Assembly (NCBI GenBank): GCA_021613535.1
Contig: CP075492.1
Span: forward strand, 2,170,001-2,234,000
DNA length: 64,000 bases
DNA from: Adineta vaga
Taxonomy: Eukaryota; Rotifera
Direction: 5' to 3'
Part shown: in pieces, positions 46,687 to 56,201 of the stretch
Position numbering within the stretch: position 1 is the first letter of the stretch
Layout: each line of letters begins with the position of its first letter
The notes under the pieces: model-generated
Told to the model about the DNA's origin: nothing
Databases searched by the model: none
What the model saw: the letters and a program-made list of their open reading frames with translations, nothing else
Position numbers and translations under genes: made by a program

Positions 46687-46733
46687 AAGGGTATGGGTGT
46701 GAGGGTTGTTTTGGTAAACTCACACTCTCAAGA
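46687..46733. repeat. Telomere-like palindrome
   Basis: AAGGGTATGGGTGTGAGGGT, a short loop, then AAACTCACACTCTCAAGAT. The right end is canonical. Confidence 0.75.
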
Positions 46734-46957
46734 TATGATGACGGTCTTACAGATGCATCAAAAGTTCTGACCGATTTCTCGTATCTCGTGGGAAATAACA
46801 AATAGTTATTATCTTCAAACAATTACAATATGATTCGTTAATTCAAGTCTTTCGTATTTTTATGTTGTACTTTTAATTTTTCCTAGAACACGACAATTTT
46901 TACAGAAATGATTATATCAAAACTTTTTCGATATTTCTACTTTCGACATATTTCATA

Positions 46958-47062
46958 TGGGGTGAGTGTGAGTGTCGGAGCGTGTATCGGTGAGGGCTTG
47001 AGTATTACATCTGTCTTAGAATTCCCCACATCATTATCCGCACCCACACCCACCCTCAAGAT
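46958..47062. repeat. Telomere-like palindrome, long form
   Basis: It opens TGGGGTGAGTGTGAGTGTCG, has a long centre including TATTACATCTGTCTTAGA, and closes CGCACCCACACCCACCCTCA then AGAT. It may be two elements, one inside the other. Confidence 0.7.
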
Positions 47063-47314
47063 TTCTGACAAAATTCTTCACATTGAAATTTGTTTTGAAT
47101 ATTTTTAAAATTTAAATCAAACGGTGGAATATATTACAAAATAAACGATTACTCTAAAGTATATTTGATTTTCTCGAACGAAGCTCTTCAAACTAAACAA
47201 TATACTTTATCTTCAGAACATGCAATTATAAAATCATCTGTACAATCAACGAATAGTGATGAATGAAATTGAAGCGTGTGAATCAAGAAAAAATTTAAAA
47301 AATCTATGAGTAAA

Positions 47315-47518
47315 TTAGTTTTTATACCAATCATTATGATTTGACCATTGGTGACAATTTCAACATTGTGTATCTGTCCATTGCTTTTCACACTATGGGC
47401 ACTTTGCTCATCGCGTTTGAAATGTATTCCATTGATAGCCACATTCACATTACCATAAAGATTCTTGATTTGGCATCCAATTACATTTTGGACACTGCGA
47501 AACATGACTAATAGACAT
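47315..47518 (-). pseudogene. Tandem zinc-ribbon relic with in-frame stops only
   Basis: From 47518 the minus frame reads CPKCNWMP, then CECGYQWNTFQTR, AKCP-x-C, KQWTDTQC-x-NC and HQWSNHNDWY. These are four Cys pairs spaced as two zinc ribbons, plus the WNTF and SxHxDWY landmarks that I recall from small prokaryotic-type zinc-ribbon proteins. Four internal stops (TAA, TGA, TAG, TGA) interrupt it, but no indel shifts the frame over 67 codons. A different frame is open for 113 codons over the same DNA and looks like an accident. Confidence 0.6.
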
Positions 47519-47712
47519 TCTTCGTTCACCTTTTATATAGTGGTAAAATTGTTTTTTACTTTTCAATTGTAAAACTCTGTGAGTCACAATTTATAAATAA
47601 GAAAGAAACAAGCAAAAGTATAAGTTATACAATTTTAACATATCGAAAGATGTCTCTAGTTTATAATTTCATCTTTAAAGACATGAATATTGGTAATAAT
47701 GAAGAGAGATGC

Positions 47713-47771
47713 CTTGAGGGTGTATAGCGTGTGGGTGAGAAATAGGAGAATACCCACACCCACCCTTCAAT
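47713..47771. repeat. Telomere-like palindrome
   Basis: CTTGAGGGTGTATAGCGTGT, GGGTGAGAAATAGGAG, then ATACCCACACCCACCCTTCA. The loop in reverse complement resembles that at 27832. Confidence 0.8.
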
Positions 47772-47891
47772 CGTCACCTGTACCTTTCTTACGAAATTTT
47801 CGAATGTAATTTTTTCAGAGATTATGTCATACATCTATGTACTTTTTCATTCTGTCATTCTTATTTTCAATGTAGAATTTTGAATTCATAT

Positions 47892-47990
47892 GTATATAAT
47901 ACACGTTGATTTTTTTCAAATGTTTTTATAAATAAAAACGGTAAGTCTGATCAATAATCTTATTTCTTTAATAATTATAGATTAATATAA
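47892..47990 (+). promoter_or_regulatory. TATA box and 5'-UTR intron of the carboxypeptidase gene
   Basis: TATATAAT is at 47892-47899. A 50-bp leader intron probably runs from GTAAGT (47941) to TTATAG (47990), 15 bp before the ATG at 48006. Motif-based inference. Confidence 0.5.
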
Positions 47991-48005
47991 TATCGATTCT
48001 ATATT

Positions 48006-49649
48006 ATGGTAATTAAAATATTGATAATATTTTCAATCTTTATCTGTGATGTTAGCAGTTTACAAGCTGGCGATTTTTATGTCAAAAGCTTGCCTCTTTT
48101 ACCAGAAACTGAATCTTTCATTCATATGCATGCTGGATATTTACCAGTTAATTCACAAAATGATGGATCTCTATTCTTTTGGCATTTTGCCAAGAAATTC
48201 AAAGGTGATCAAGCAAGAACAGTCATTTGGTTAAATGGAGGTCCTGGTCAAAGTAGTCTCATTGGAGCTTGGACTGAAATTGGTCCTTTTCGCTTCTCGC
48301 ATGAAAATACAATAGTTCTCAATGATGGATCTTGGCATTACTATGTTAATCTTTTATTCATCGATCAACCAATTGGTACTGGCTTTTCTTATGCTGATGG
48401 AGATCAGTTCATCAAAGATCTTGACAAGATGGCGGAACATTTTCTCGGTTTTCTTGATCGATATGTCGAAATTTTTCCTGAATTCTTGCAACAAGATATT
48501 TATTTAGCTGGTGAATCTTTTGCTGGTCAATACATCCCATATATTGCAAAAGCGATTCTTGAAAAACGATCATCATTTAGATTACGTGGTCTTCTCATCG
48601 GAAATGGATGGATTGATCCTGTTTCTATCTATAATTCATATTTACCATTTTCAATTGCGAACAATTTAGTGAAGAATGGCTCTGAACTGTATACCGATCT
48701 TATTCACAAAGTCGATACATGTCAACAAATATTATCAAAACAGGTGCATATTTTTGTACTCGCATGTTATTCTATTGCAAAAAAGATAATGGATGAAGGT
48801 ATAATGAGCCAAGGTAATGTAAGAAAAACAAAAGGTTCATGTATCAATGCATACGATATACGATTAACTGCCAGGCAATCTTACTGTGGGACGAAAGGTC
48901 CATCTGAACTCGAATATGTTTCTGCTTATTTAAATCGAAAAGATGTTATGTCTTGTATTCACGCGAATGGTAAAAAGTCCGGATGGAAAGATTTTTCAGA
49001 GCCTGTTAAGAATGCACTTGAAACAACGAATTCAAAACCATCGATTAATTTGCTTCCCGATTTACTTCGACGAATACCAATCGTGCTTTATAGTGGTGAA
49101 TATGACTTAATTTGTAATCATTTAGGAACAGAAAAGATGTTAGATAAAATGACATGGAATGATGGAACAGGTTTTGATTTGGGAAACAACAGAATGGCTC
49201 CAACTAATCCATGGATTGTTGACAACGAATCTGCAGGTCTTATACGATCTGCACGTAATTTAACTTATATTCTTTTCTATAATGCTGGTCATATGGTACC
49301 TTATAATCAAGCACGTCGATCACGAGCTATGCTACATCAATTTATACAATTGAATTTAACTTCTACTAACAGTCAAACAACAGAAAATTATCCTAAGATG
49401 ATTACTCAGAGTATGTATGGTAATAATTTGAAGAGTGTTATATCAATTATAATTGTTATAATCATTATTATTGTAATTCTAATTGGTATTACTTGGCTTT
49501 CTGTTGGGAAACGACAAAAGTGGACGGTAATTATGCCATATCAGTGTCCAACTCTCTTTCAATCAACACAAGAATCAGTGGCATATTCAGTTATATCTAA
49601 TAGTAATATCAATGATGAATGTGCTACAATCGAAGATGATGTTTTATAG
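48006..49649 (+). CDS. Serine carboxypeptidase (S10), membrane-anchored, KEX1-like (547 aa)
   Basis: A signal peptide (1-18) and an alpha/beta-hydrolase fold carry all three catalytic residues: Ser171 in GESFAGQY, Asp367 in YSGEYDLICN and His429 in NAGHMVPY. The oxyanion/substrate motif WLNGGPGQSS (75-84) has Gln where most members have Cys (GGPGCSS). A single transmembrane helix rich in Ile (~478-498) precedes a ~50-residue cytosolic tail, as in Golgi KEX1-type enzymes. It removes C-terminal residues from peptides in the secretory or lysosomal route. The gene is intronless within the coding part. Confidence 0.92.
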   Translation: MVIKILIIFSIFICDVSSLQAGDFYVKSLPLLPETESFIHMHAGYLPVNSQNDGSLFFWHFAKKFKGDQARTVIWLNGGPGQSSLIGAWTEIGPFRFSHENTIVLNDGSWHYYVNLLFIDQPIGTGFSYADGDQFIKDLDKMAEHFLGFLDRYVEIFPEFLQQDIYLAGESFAGQYIPYIAKAILEKRSSFRLRGLLIGNGWIDPVSIYNSYLPFSIANNLVKNGSELYTDLIHKVDTCQQILSKQVHIFVLACYSIAKKIMDEGIMSQGNVRKTKGSCINAYDIRLTARQSYCGTKGPSELEYVSAYLNRKDVMSCIHANGKKSGWKDFSEPVKNALETTNSKPSINLLPDLLRRIPIVLYSGEYDLICNHLGTEKMLDKMTWNDGTGFDLGNNRMAPTNPWIVDNESAGLIRSARNLTYILFYNAGHMVPYNQARRSRAMLHQFIQLNLTSTNSQTTENYPKMITQSMYGNNLKSVISIIIVIIIIIVILIGITWLSVGKRQKWTVIMPYQCPTLFQSTQESVAYSVISNSNINDECATIEDDVL

Positions 49650-49984
49650 TATGACATTGGTAGAACCTAGCGAAATTATATGCATTTTCTTATTTTATTT
49701 TTACTAATGACAATAAATTCAATAAAATAAAAATATTGATTCTTAGGGCTCGAAATGTAAACAATTCAGCATATTTTGACTTGACGACATGTACCGCAGT
49801 AAAAGCAACATGTTGATGAGTTCTGATTAATCATTGAACTCGTAAAACATAGAAACAATTATTGTTTTGTGGACAATTCGATATGCTCTACAATCTGAAC
49901 TTTTAAAAAACAATGTTTGAAAAAGATTCGATGTTCTGAAAGTCTGGTTTTCGAAAACCGGGATTTTTGACGTAGCATTAGCCG

Positions 49985-50268
49985 TAGAGGCCATAAGTAT
50001 CTGAATCGTGTAACATATTAACATTTGAATTTAGTAAATATGAAAATAATTTACAATTCAAAGTTGATTGATGAAAAGTGGCTCCCTCACATAAACGAAC
50101 AGATAAGCAAGTGATTTGACATTGACGAATATGTTGTTCAGTATAGTAACAGCAAATGTCGAACAACTCGTATTCTCACATTGAAAGTGTTTATCAGGAA
50201 ATAAAGTCATTTCAAACGATCTTATATTTTGTGCACTTATTTGTCCACAATAAAAGCGAACAGAAAGA
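49985..50268 (-). pseudogene. PAN/apple-domain relic
   Basis: One minus frame gives FDICCYYTEQHIRQCQITCL, then CEGATFHQSTLNCKLF, the Cys spacing of a PAN/apple module. An adjacent frame upstream supplies FEMTLFPDKHFQCE, the expected start of the same module. A stop follows at 49980. The frame break and lack of a start point to a worn exon of an extracellular protein. Confidence 0.5.
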
Positions 50269-50530
50269 AAAGATAAACTTGTAAAATATAATTGTGTTGT
50301 CTAAACTTTCTTTGTTTATTTGTGCATGATATCATACTTTCAACAATTTCAATTAGATAGAAAAAATGAAAAAAATATTATTAAAAATAAAGAATTCGAT
50401 AATGTCCGAAAAGAAAAGAAAGAAAATGCTGTTCATCTATAATATTTGTCTCATTATTAGAAGAGATGATCATTGAATAATAACATTCAATCTCGCATTC
50501 ACTTTCAAATTATATTTTATGTATTTATTC

Positions 50531-51686
50531 TTACGTAATTAAAAATGAAAATAGAATAAATATAAAAAGAAAATTTTCTTTGATTTTTTCTTTTGATGAA
50601 TTATATTTGATTTGATCAATAATCATAATTGTTTGTGTATCTTTTATTTCATTATTAAGTATTAATTGTACAATAAAATAATCATCTATTATTGTTTCAT
50701 TATTAAATATAAGAATATCTCTATATTTTCCATGATTTTCATTGAAATTTTTAATAATAACATTATTATTTTCAATTAGAGAACTTTTATTTGTTCGATA
50801 AAACCATTTTAATTCTGGTTTAGGATTTCCTGCATATTGACATTCAATTGATATTTGATCGTTCGTTTTATTAATCAATTGTTTATTATAACATTGAAGA
50901 AAACGTGGAGCAAATAAAATTTGAAGATTTTTTGTCGCATTGAGTTCAACATTACCTATAAAATAAATTAAGAAAAATAATTTATTTCTTTTTCAAAAAA
51001 AAAACTTTACCTTGAGTAACAAAACATTGAAATATTGTATTATGCCAATCAGCTGTTGGTATAAGAGTTATTTTCCATGAAAATCTTTGTGAATATGTTT
51101 TATTATTATTTAATATTCTTAAATTTCCATATTCAGTTATATCATAAGAATTATGAATAATTTTATGTTTAATATATGGATAAAAATCATCAACAATACA
51201 TTCTATGATTAATTTAACATTTTCTTTTATTGGTAAATTCGATTCAATATGCCATGTTGGTTCAGATAGTTGTATAACATGTAATTCTTTAATTTGTTTT
51301 TCTAAATCTTCATCACAATCTGGACAATTACATTCATATTTACTTGTATCTTTTGATAATAAATATACAAGACGTATATGAACTTGTTTTATATAGTGTA
51401 AATGATCTTTTTTATTTAATTTAAATATATCTGATGAATCATATGAAGGTTTAATCAATAAACCTTGACTTAATGGTGTAGGTTGATTAGTTTTATAATC
51501 AATATGCCATAATTGTGGTGTTTGTGTATGTTCATTTGAATTTATTATTTCACAATAAATATCAATTGTATCACCCAATGAATAATAGGTTTTATTTGGA
51601 ATAAATGTTAAATTTAATGTTGGTTTTATAGATGATTGTATTGATTCATGAAAATGAATTAAAAAAATCAATAAGAAAAAAAACAT
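50531..51686 (-). CDS. Ig-domain cell-surface protein (two exons, 366 aa)
   Basis: Exons are 51686-51011 and 50955-50531. The 55-bp intron (GTAAAG...TTATAG, phase 1) joins the frames as CFVTQG-NVELNATK. The signal peptide is MFFFLLIFLIHF. Three extracellular modules are suggested: a first Ig-like fold (IDIYCEII ... YECNC), a second (LIIECIVDDFYP ... IFQCFV), and an I-set-type third (ISIECQYAGNPKPELKWFY). A hydrophobic C-terminus (NFLFIFILFSFLIT) ends the protein, suiting a GPI signal or a very short membrane anchor. Many N-x-S/T sites are present. An adhesion or recognition role is inferred from the fold. No closer family was recognised. Confidence 0.78.
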
Positions 51687-51984
51687 TTTTTGATTTTATT
51701 CGTTTAGTAAAGAAAAAAAGAATCAATAGTAAGACTTATCTTTGATACTCTCACACGTGCTTGTAATGAAATCTAGATGTATCTTTAATATTTATATATA
51801 TAATCGTATAGTTTAATCTCAATCCGAATTGACTTGTTCTTATCACTTTATAAATCTCCTCAAATTTTCATTTTCAAAAAAAAAGTGTATATTTCGAAAA
51901 TTTCTAGATATCTTTTATAGAAAGAATATAAAAACATGACAATTTAAATGAGAAAAATAATATTTTCATTATTATTCGTTTGAC

Positions 51985-52000
51985 ATTGAGGGTGAGAAAT
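51985..52000 (+). repeat. Telomere-like element, left arm only
   Basis: CATTGAGGGTGAGAAATAATAG; no right arm follows. Confidence 0.35.
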
Positions 52001-52372
52001 AATAGTTTAAAATTCTTTCAATTCTACGTAATTTTCATTGTATTGATGATAATCTATTATTCATCTGATAATAATCTTTTGATAAGAAATGGATTTTCAA
52101 TATCAATATTTATTTAAATACTTCATTAATTGATCGAATCTATTAGATTTTACGGTTTTCTTTAGTAGCCCGTAATTGTTCAAATTGGATATTTGAAGAT
52201 ACAACTAATTAGTATCTTATTGTTGTACAATGTTTAGTTTATAATAAATATATTATCGAGATACATCTTTTTAATTTTCAAATTATATGAAAAGTTAAAT
52301 TCAATGATACAAAATAAATAACATTCTTTAAATTAACTATATTGATATAATCGGTGTTTAGGTTTATTTTTT

Positions 52373-52432
52373 ATGGTGTGGGTGTGGGAGAGGGTAATAC
52401 TCGTCTCTTCACCCGTACCCACACCCTCAATT
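52373..52432. repeat. Telomere-like palindrome
   Basis: ATGGTGTGGGTGTGGGAGAG, loop AATACTCGTCTCTTC, then ACCCGTACCCACACCCTCAA. It lies about 250 bp past the stop of ART-TPR 2. Confidence 0.85.
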
Positions 52433-52682
52433 GACTTTAAAATACTAAAATCGAATCAATCTCTTTTTTGTTGCGTATAGTCATATTCTGGCACGTAAAT
52501 TCGAATATTTTATCAGATACAATTCCATGGAAATAGAGTCATCTGTCTCATACTTTGAACAAATTAAATAATTATATAAAAATATTTGTTATTTGTAAAC
52601 GGAATTCTCATACATTCTCTTATCGAATAGATTTACAAAAAGTTCAACTGGGGAAACTACGTTTCATAACATAAACAGTAAA

Positions 52683-55379
52683 TTACAAGTGTGTTTTTAA
52701 TTCACCAATATGTTTTTGTGCAATTCCAATATTAGGATGATTCGGTGGTAATGAGCTCTGAAAAATATTTAGACCACGTTCCAAATATGAAAGTGCTTTT
52801 GAGTACTCTTTCATGTTTCGATACAGCACACCAACGTTATTGTATGCAATACCAAACAAAGGGTGATTAGGTGGAAGAGTTTTTGCTTGAATTTCAATTG
52901 ATTTTTCATACAATGTAAGTGCTTTCGGATAATCCTCCAGCTTCATGTATACTCCAGCGGTATTTCCATAGGCAGCAGCCATTGAAGGATGGTCTGGAGG
53001 AAGAGTTATCTGCTGAATTTCAAGTGCTTTTTCGCAACATGGAAGCGCTTTTGAATATTCTCCCATGTAATTGTATGTCAAACCCATGTTACTGTATGTA
53101 GCAGCCAAATAAGGATGATTTAAAGAAAGAACATTCTCCTGAATTTCGAGTGTTTTTTGAAAAAACGAAATCGCTTTCGAGTAGTCTTCCATACTCATAT
53201 ACACTGCAGCAATACCTCCGTAAATAGTAGCTAGTAAAGAATGATTCAAAGGAAAAATGTTTTGTTCAATTTCCAGTGATTTTTCGTACGAAGAAAGTGC
53301 CTTTGAATAGTCTCCAATTTGTCTGTATAAACCTGCGATACTTCGATAGGTGTTAGCAATGAAAGGATGGTTTGGAGGAAGATTTTGTTGCTGCATTTCA
53401 AGAGTTTTTCCATAAAATGAAAGCGCTTTTGAGTAATCTCCCATATTGTCATACACTCCACCTATGTTATTGTAGGAAGTAGCAAACGTAAAATGATTTG
53501 GAGGTAGAGCTTTTTGTTGTATACGAAGTGCTTTCTCACAAAATGAAAGTGCGTGAGTAAACTCGCCTATATTGAGATATGCTTCACCGATATTACTGTA
53601 CGATTGAGCACAATCAGGATGATTAGTAGGAAGACTTTTTTCTCGAATTTGAAGTGCTTTTTTGTGAAATGAAAGTGCTTTTGGGTAGTCTCCCATGTTC
53701 ATATATATTCCAGCAATATTGTTGTAGGAGGTAGCCAAATCAGGATCAAGCGAAGAAAGAGTTTTTTCTTGAATTCGAAGTGTTTTCTCATAAAATAAAA
53801 GTGCATCTGAATATTCTCCCACACAGTTATACACTCCGCCGATACTTCCATATGAAATAGCCAAATCGGGATGATTCGAAGGTCGAGTTCGTTCGAAAAT
53901 ATTAAGTCCTTTTTCATAATAGTTAAGAGAGTTCTTATAATCACCTTGGCCACGCTTAACAAATCCAAGATTGTTATAATAAGTTGCTTTTTCGTTTTCG
54001 TCAGATGTCTGTTCGAGTAGTGTATTGTACAATTCCTCACTTTTACCAAAATTACCTATTTTCAGTAATAGTAAACCTAATTGTCTCCATCCTGTTTCAT
54101 CATCTACCTCCTTTCGAATACGATCGGTTAAAACGCGAAGATCTTGATCACTATCAGCTGTAAGTTGAAGATTGACTTGGAAGAGTAAATTACTATCGTC
54201 CATTTTCGTAATTTCACCAATACGAAAGATGCTGTGCATTGAGAAAAGAATTTCTTCTTCTGTCTGATAATGACTAACCTCTCGGATGGAAGCGAATGGA
54301 GTTGATGGAACAGATGGATCAATGCTTATTCTGAAGAAGATACCAATCATATCAGTATTTATTGAAGCATCATGAGCAAAGATACGAGGTACAGTTTCAT
54401 CGGTACTTGTAGACAAAAAATTATTAAATGATATTAATCCACCTTCAGTTTTCAAAAGTTTGTCAAAGTCTGTTTTGGATAAACCTTGTCCTCGATAAAC
54501 AAAAAACTGTTTGCCGTAATAGCTATCAACTTGTTTCTGATATAATTCTTTGATTTGTTGGTGAAGATCTCGAATGAAAAAGCCCATGTCAATGATAATA
54601 TCAGCTTCTAGCATACGAAGAGCTCGATTAAGCATCTGATAGACGAAGTATTCTCGTGTATACCATCTGATAGAAGATTTTGGACTATAACTATGTTCGA
54701 ACTCAGCGATATCATTCAGTTTAGCAGTATTATTGATGTAGTGGAGGCGCCAAAATTCGACAAAATTTTTAACAGATTGTTCATTGTATTCTATTTCAAG
54801 AAATATATCCTTGAATATTTGGGTATACATAAATGAAGGTTCCAACTGATTTATATTGGCATCAGCAATCCCCTCATCTATCGTAACAAAACTCATTGCA
54901 ATGGAATTTTGATTAAACAGCTTCATAGTCATTCGTAGTGTTTTACATATTGATTGGATATCCATGTAGACACCTTTAATTTTGATCCATTCTTTCGTCC
55001 ACTGTTCATCGAGAGACTGATTGGTAGAAAAGATATAGATTGCATGTAGATGTGGGATGTCATGTATAAGAGGAATCGTGTGCTGGTTACCCGTACTTTT
55101 CGAAACAAGTAAAGCTTTCATTGTATGGCTTCCCCTCAGGAAATCAATAGCTTCATCCCAGTTTGTAAATATATAGATATCATTACTAACATTTCGAAGT
55201 TGAGCCAAAAGATCTTGCGAATTATCTGTAGATATGTCGACGCTATCATTCACCCAAAGAAGCAGAAAGTCTTGGAGATTACGTTGTCTTGACTCGACTC
55301 GACTCGACGATGTTGTTCTAACTTCATCAACAGCGCTTAATGACGTAAACCCTTTTTCTTTTGAGTTGTCTCCATCCAT
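52683..55379 (-). CDS. ADP-ribosyltransferase-TPR fusion protein 2 (898 aa)
   Basis: Same order as the protein at 37892: a unique N-terminal domain (~30-180), then an ART fold with VYRGQG (Arg296), FLSTST (~322-326) and TEEEILF (E374-x-E376). About 11 kinesin-light-chain-type TPRs follow from ~430 to the end. All three catalytic landmarks for arginine-directed ADP-ribosylation are kept. The two paralogues lie about 12 kb apart in opposite orientation and differ in repeat number and widely in sequence, so the duplication is not recent. The acidic/Ser-rich first 30 residues carry no signal peptide. Palindromes lie on both sides (52373 and 55646). Confidence 0.9.
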   Translation of the reverse strand: MDGDNSKEKGFTSLSAVDEVRTTSSSRVESRQRNLQDFLLLWVNDSVDISTDNSQDLLAQLRNVSNDIYIFTNWDEAIDFLRGSHTMKALLVSKSTGNQHTIPLIHDIPHLHAIYIFSTNQSLDEQWTKEWIKIKGVYMDIQSICKTLRMTMKLFNQNSIAMSFVTIDEGIADANINQLEPSFMYTQIFKDIFLEIEYNEQSVKNFVEFWRLHYINNTAKLNDIAEFEHSYSPKSSIRWYTREYFVYQMLNRALRMLEADIIIDMGFFIRDLHQQIKELYQKQVDSYYGKQFFVYRGQGLSKTDFDKLLKTEGGLISFNNFLSTSTDETVPRIFAHDASINTDMIGIFFRISIDPSVPSTPFASIREVSHYQTEEEILFSMHSIFRIGEITKMDDSNLLFQVNLQLTADSDQDLRVLTDRIRKEVDDETGWRQLGLLLLKIGNFGKSEELYNTLLEQTSDENEKATYYNNLGFVKRGQGDYKNSLNYYEKGLNIFERTRPSNHPDLAISYGSIGGVYNCVGEYSDALLFYEKTLRIQEKTLSSLDPDLATSYNNIAGIYMNMGDYPKALSFHKKALQIREKSLPTNHPDCAQSYSNIGEAYLNIGEFTHALSFCEKALRIQQKALPPNHFTFATSYNNIGGVYDNMGDYSKALSFYGKTLEMQQQNLPPNHPFIANTYRSIAGLYRQIGDYSKALSSYEKSLEIEQNIFPLNHSLLATIYGGIAAVYMSMEDYSKAISFFQKTLEIQENVLSLNHPYLAATYSNMGLTYNYMGEYSKALPCCEKALEIQQITLPPDHPSMAAAYGNTAGVYMKLEDYPKALTLYEKSIEIQAKTLPPNHPLFGIAYNNVGVLYRNMKEYSKALSYLERGLNIFQSSLPPNHPNIGIAQKHIGELKTHL

Positions 55380-56201
55380 AATTTCACAGGTCTGGTTGTG
55401 CCTATCGTTTTACTTTTACTTGTATTTGAGATTGTATCGTAAAGAACAAAACAGATGGTGAAAAACTCACCTACAACATTTAAAAGAGCGAACAAATAGA
55501 AAAGGAAGCCTTCAACATATTTTTTTTCTACAGTTCTGCTTGAATTTCTGTGGTAGTTTGTTTCTGCGCAATTGATGTAATGTGAAGAGTATGAATGAGA
55601 GTAAAAAACAGATTTCGAAAAATAAATGCTTGACACTTTGTATTCAAAGGGTGGGATGTGGGTGTGGGTGAAAGTGAGATACGCACACCCTCACCCACCC
55701 TCAAGATGATATTTACCCGATGTTGCACTATGTGACTTTTGGCTTAATGATTATGTCAAGAAAAAAATTGATGGATCACACAAACGAAGAATCACTAACT
55801 CAGGAGGTTTCGAACATAGTAAAGAATATTCTAATAAATGAGTGTAAAAAGACTTTCGATAAACTGGTAATTTAAAAGGATGGAACTTTGTATCGAGAAT
55901 AATGGTGTTTATTTTCAGCATTTGATAAAATAAAACTACAATTATATTTTTCTTTTCGTATTCTGGTTTTATATTGTCAAGATATTCTCTTGTCTATAAG
56001 CATTATACCTTTTATTTAGCAGAATTTTATACTATGTATTCCTATAGTAGAATATTCAATATATACTTTTCTATAAAGTTTTAAACCTCAGGACACACGA
56101 ACTTTTGATATACCCTACGTAATTTATAGAAATCTTTGAGAGTCAAATGATGTGAATGGAACTGATGTGTATATATATTGCGAGTTTTGTTTTTGAGAGA
56201 A
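55380..56201. other. Intergenic with one telomere-like palindrome
   Basis: Space between the start of ART-TPR 2 and the end of receptor C. Apart from the palindrome at 55646, nothing was recognised. Confidence 0.5.
55646..55707. repeat. Telomere-like palindrome
   Basis: CAAAGGGTGGGATGTGGGTG, GGTGAAAGTGAGATACG, then CACACCCTCACCCACCCTCA, followed by AGAT. It is about 270 bp upstream of ART-TPR 2. Confidence 0.85.

Larger units (their letters stand above)
45499..48005. other. Intergenic with decayed fragments and three palindromes
   Basis: Contains a possible transposon end (45855-46004), an unplaced coding relic (46201-46344), telomere-like palindromes (46687, 46958, 47713), a zinc-ribbon relic (47315-47518) and the promoter of the carboxypeptidase. 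Confidence 0.6.
51687..52682. other. Intergenic with telomere-like elements
   Basis: No gene is supported. A single arm lies at 51985 and a full palindrome at 52373. Confidence 0.55.

Noticed and set aside
47188-47529. 113-codon open frame on the minus strand
   Set aside because: It overlaps the zinc-ribbon relic in another frame; the relic has clear Cys spacing, while this frame has no recognisable features.
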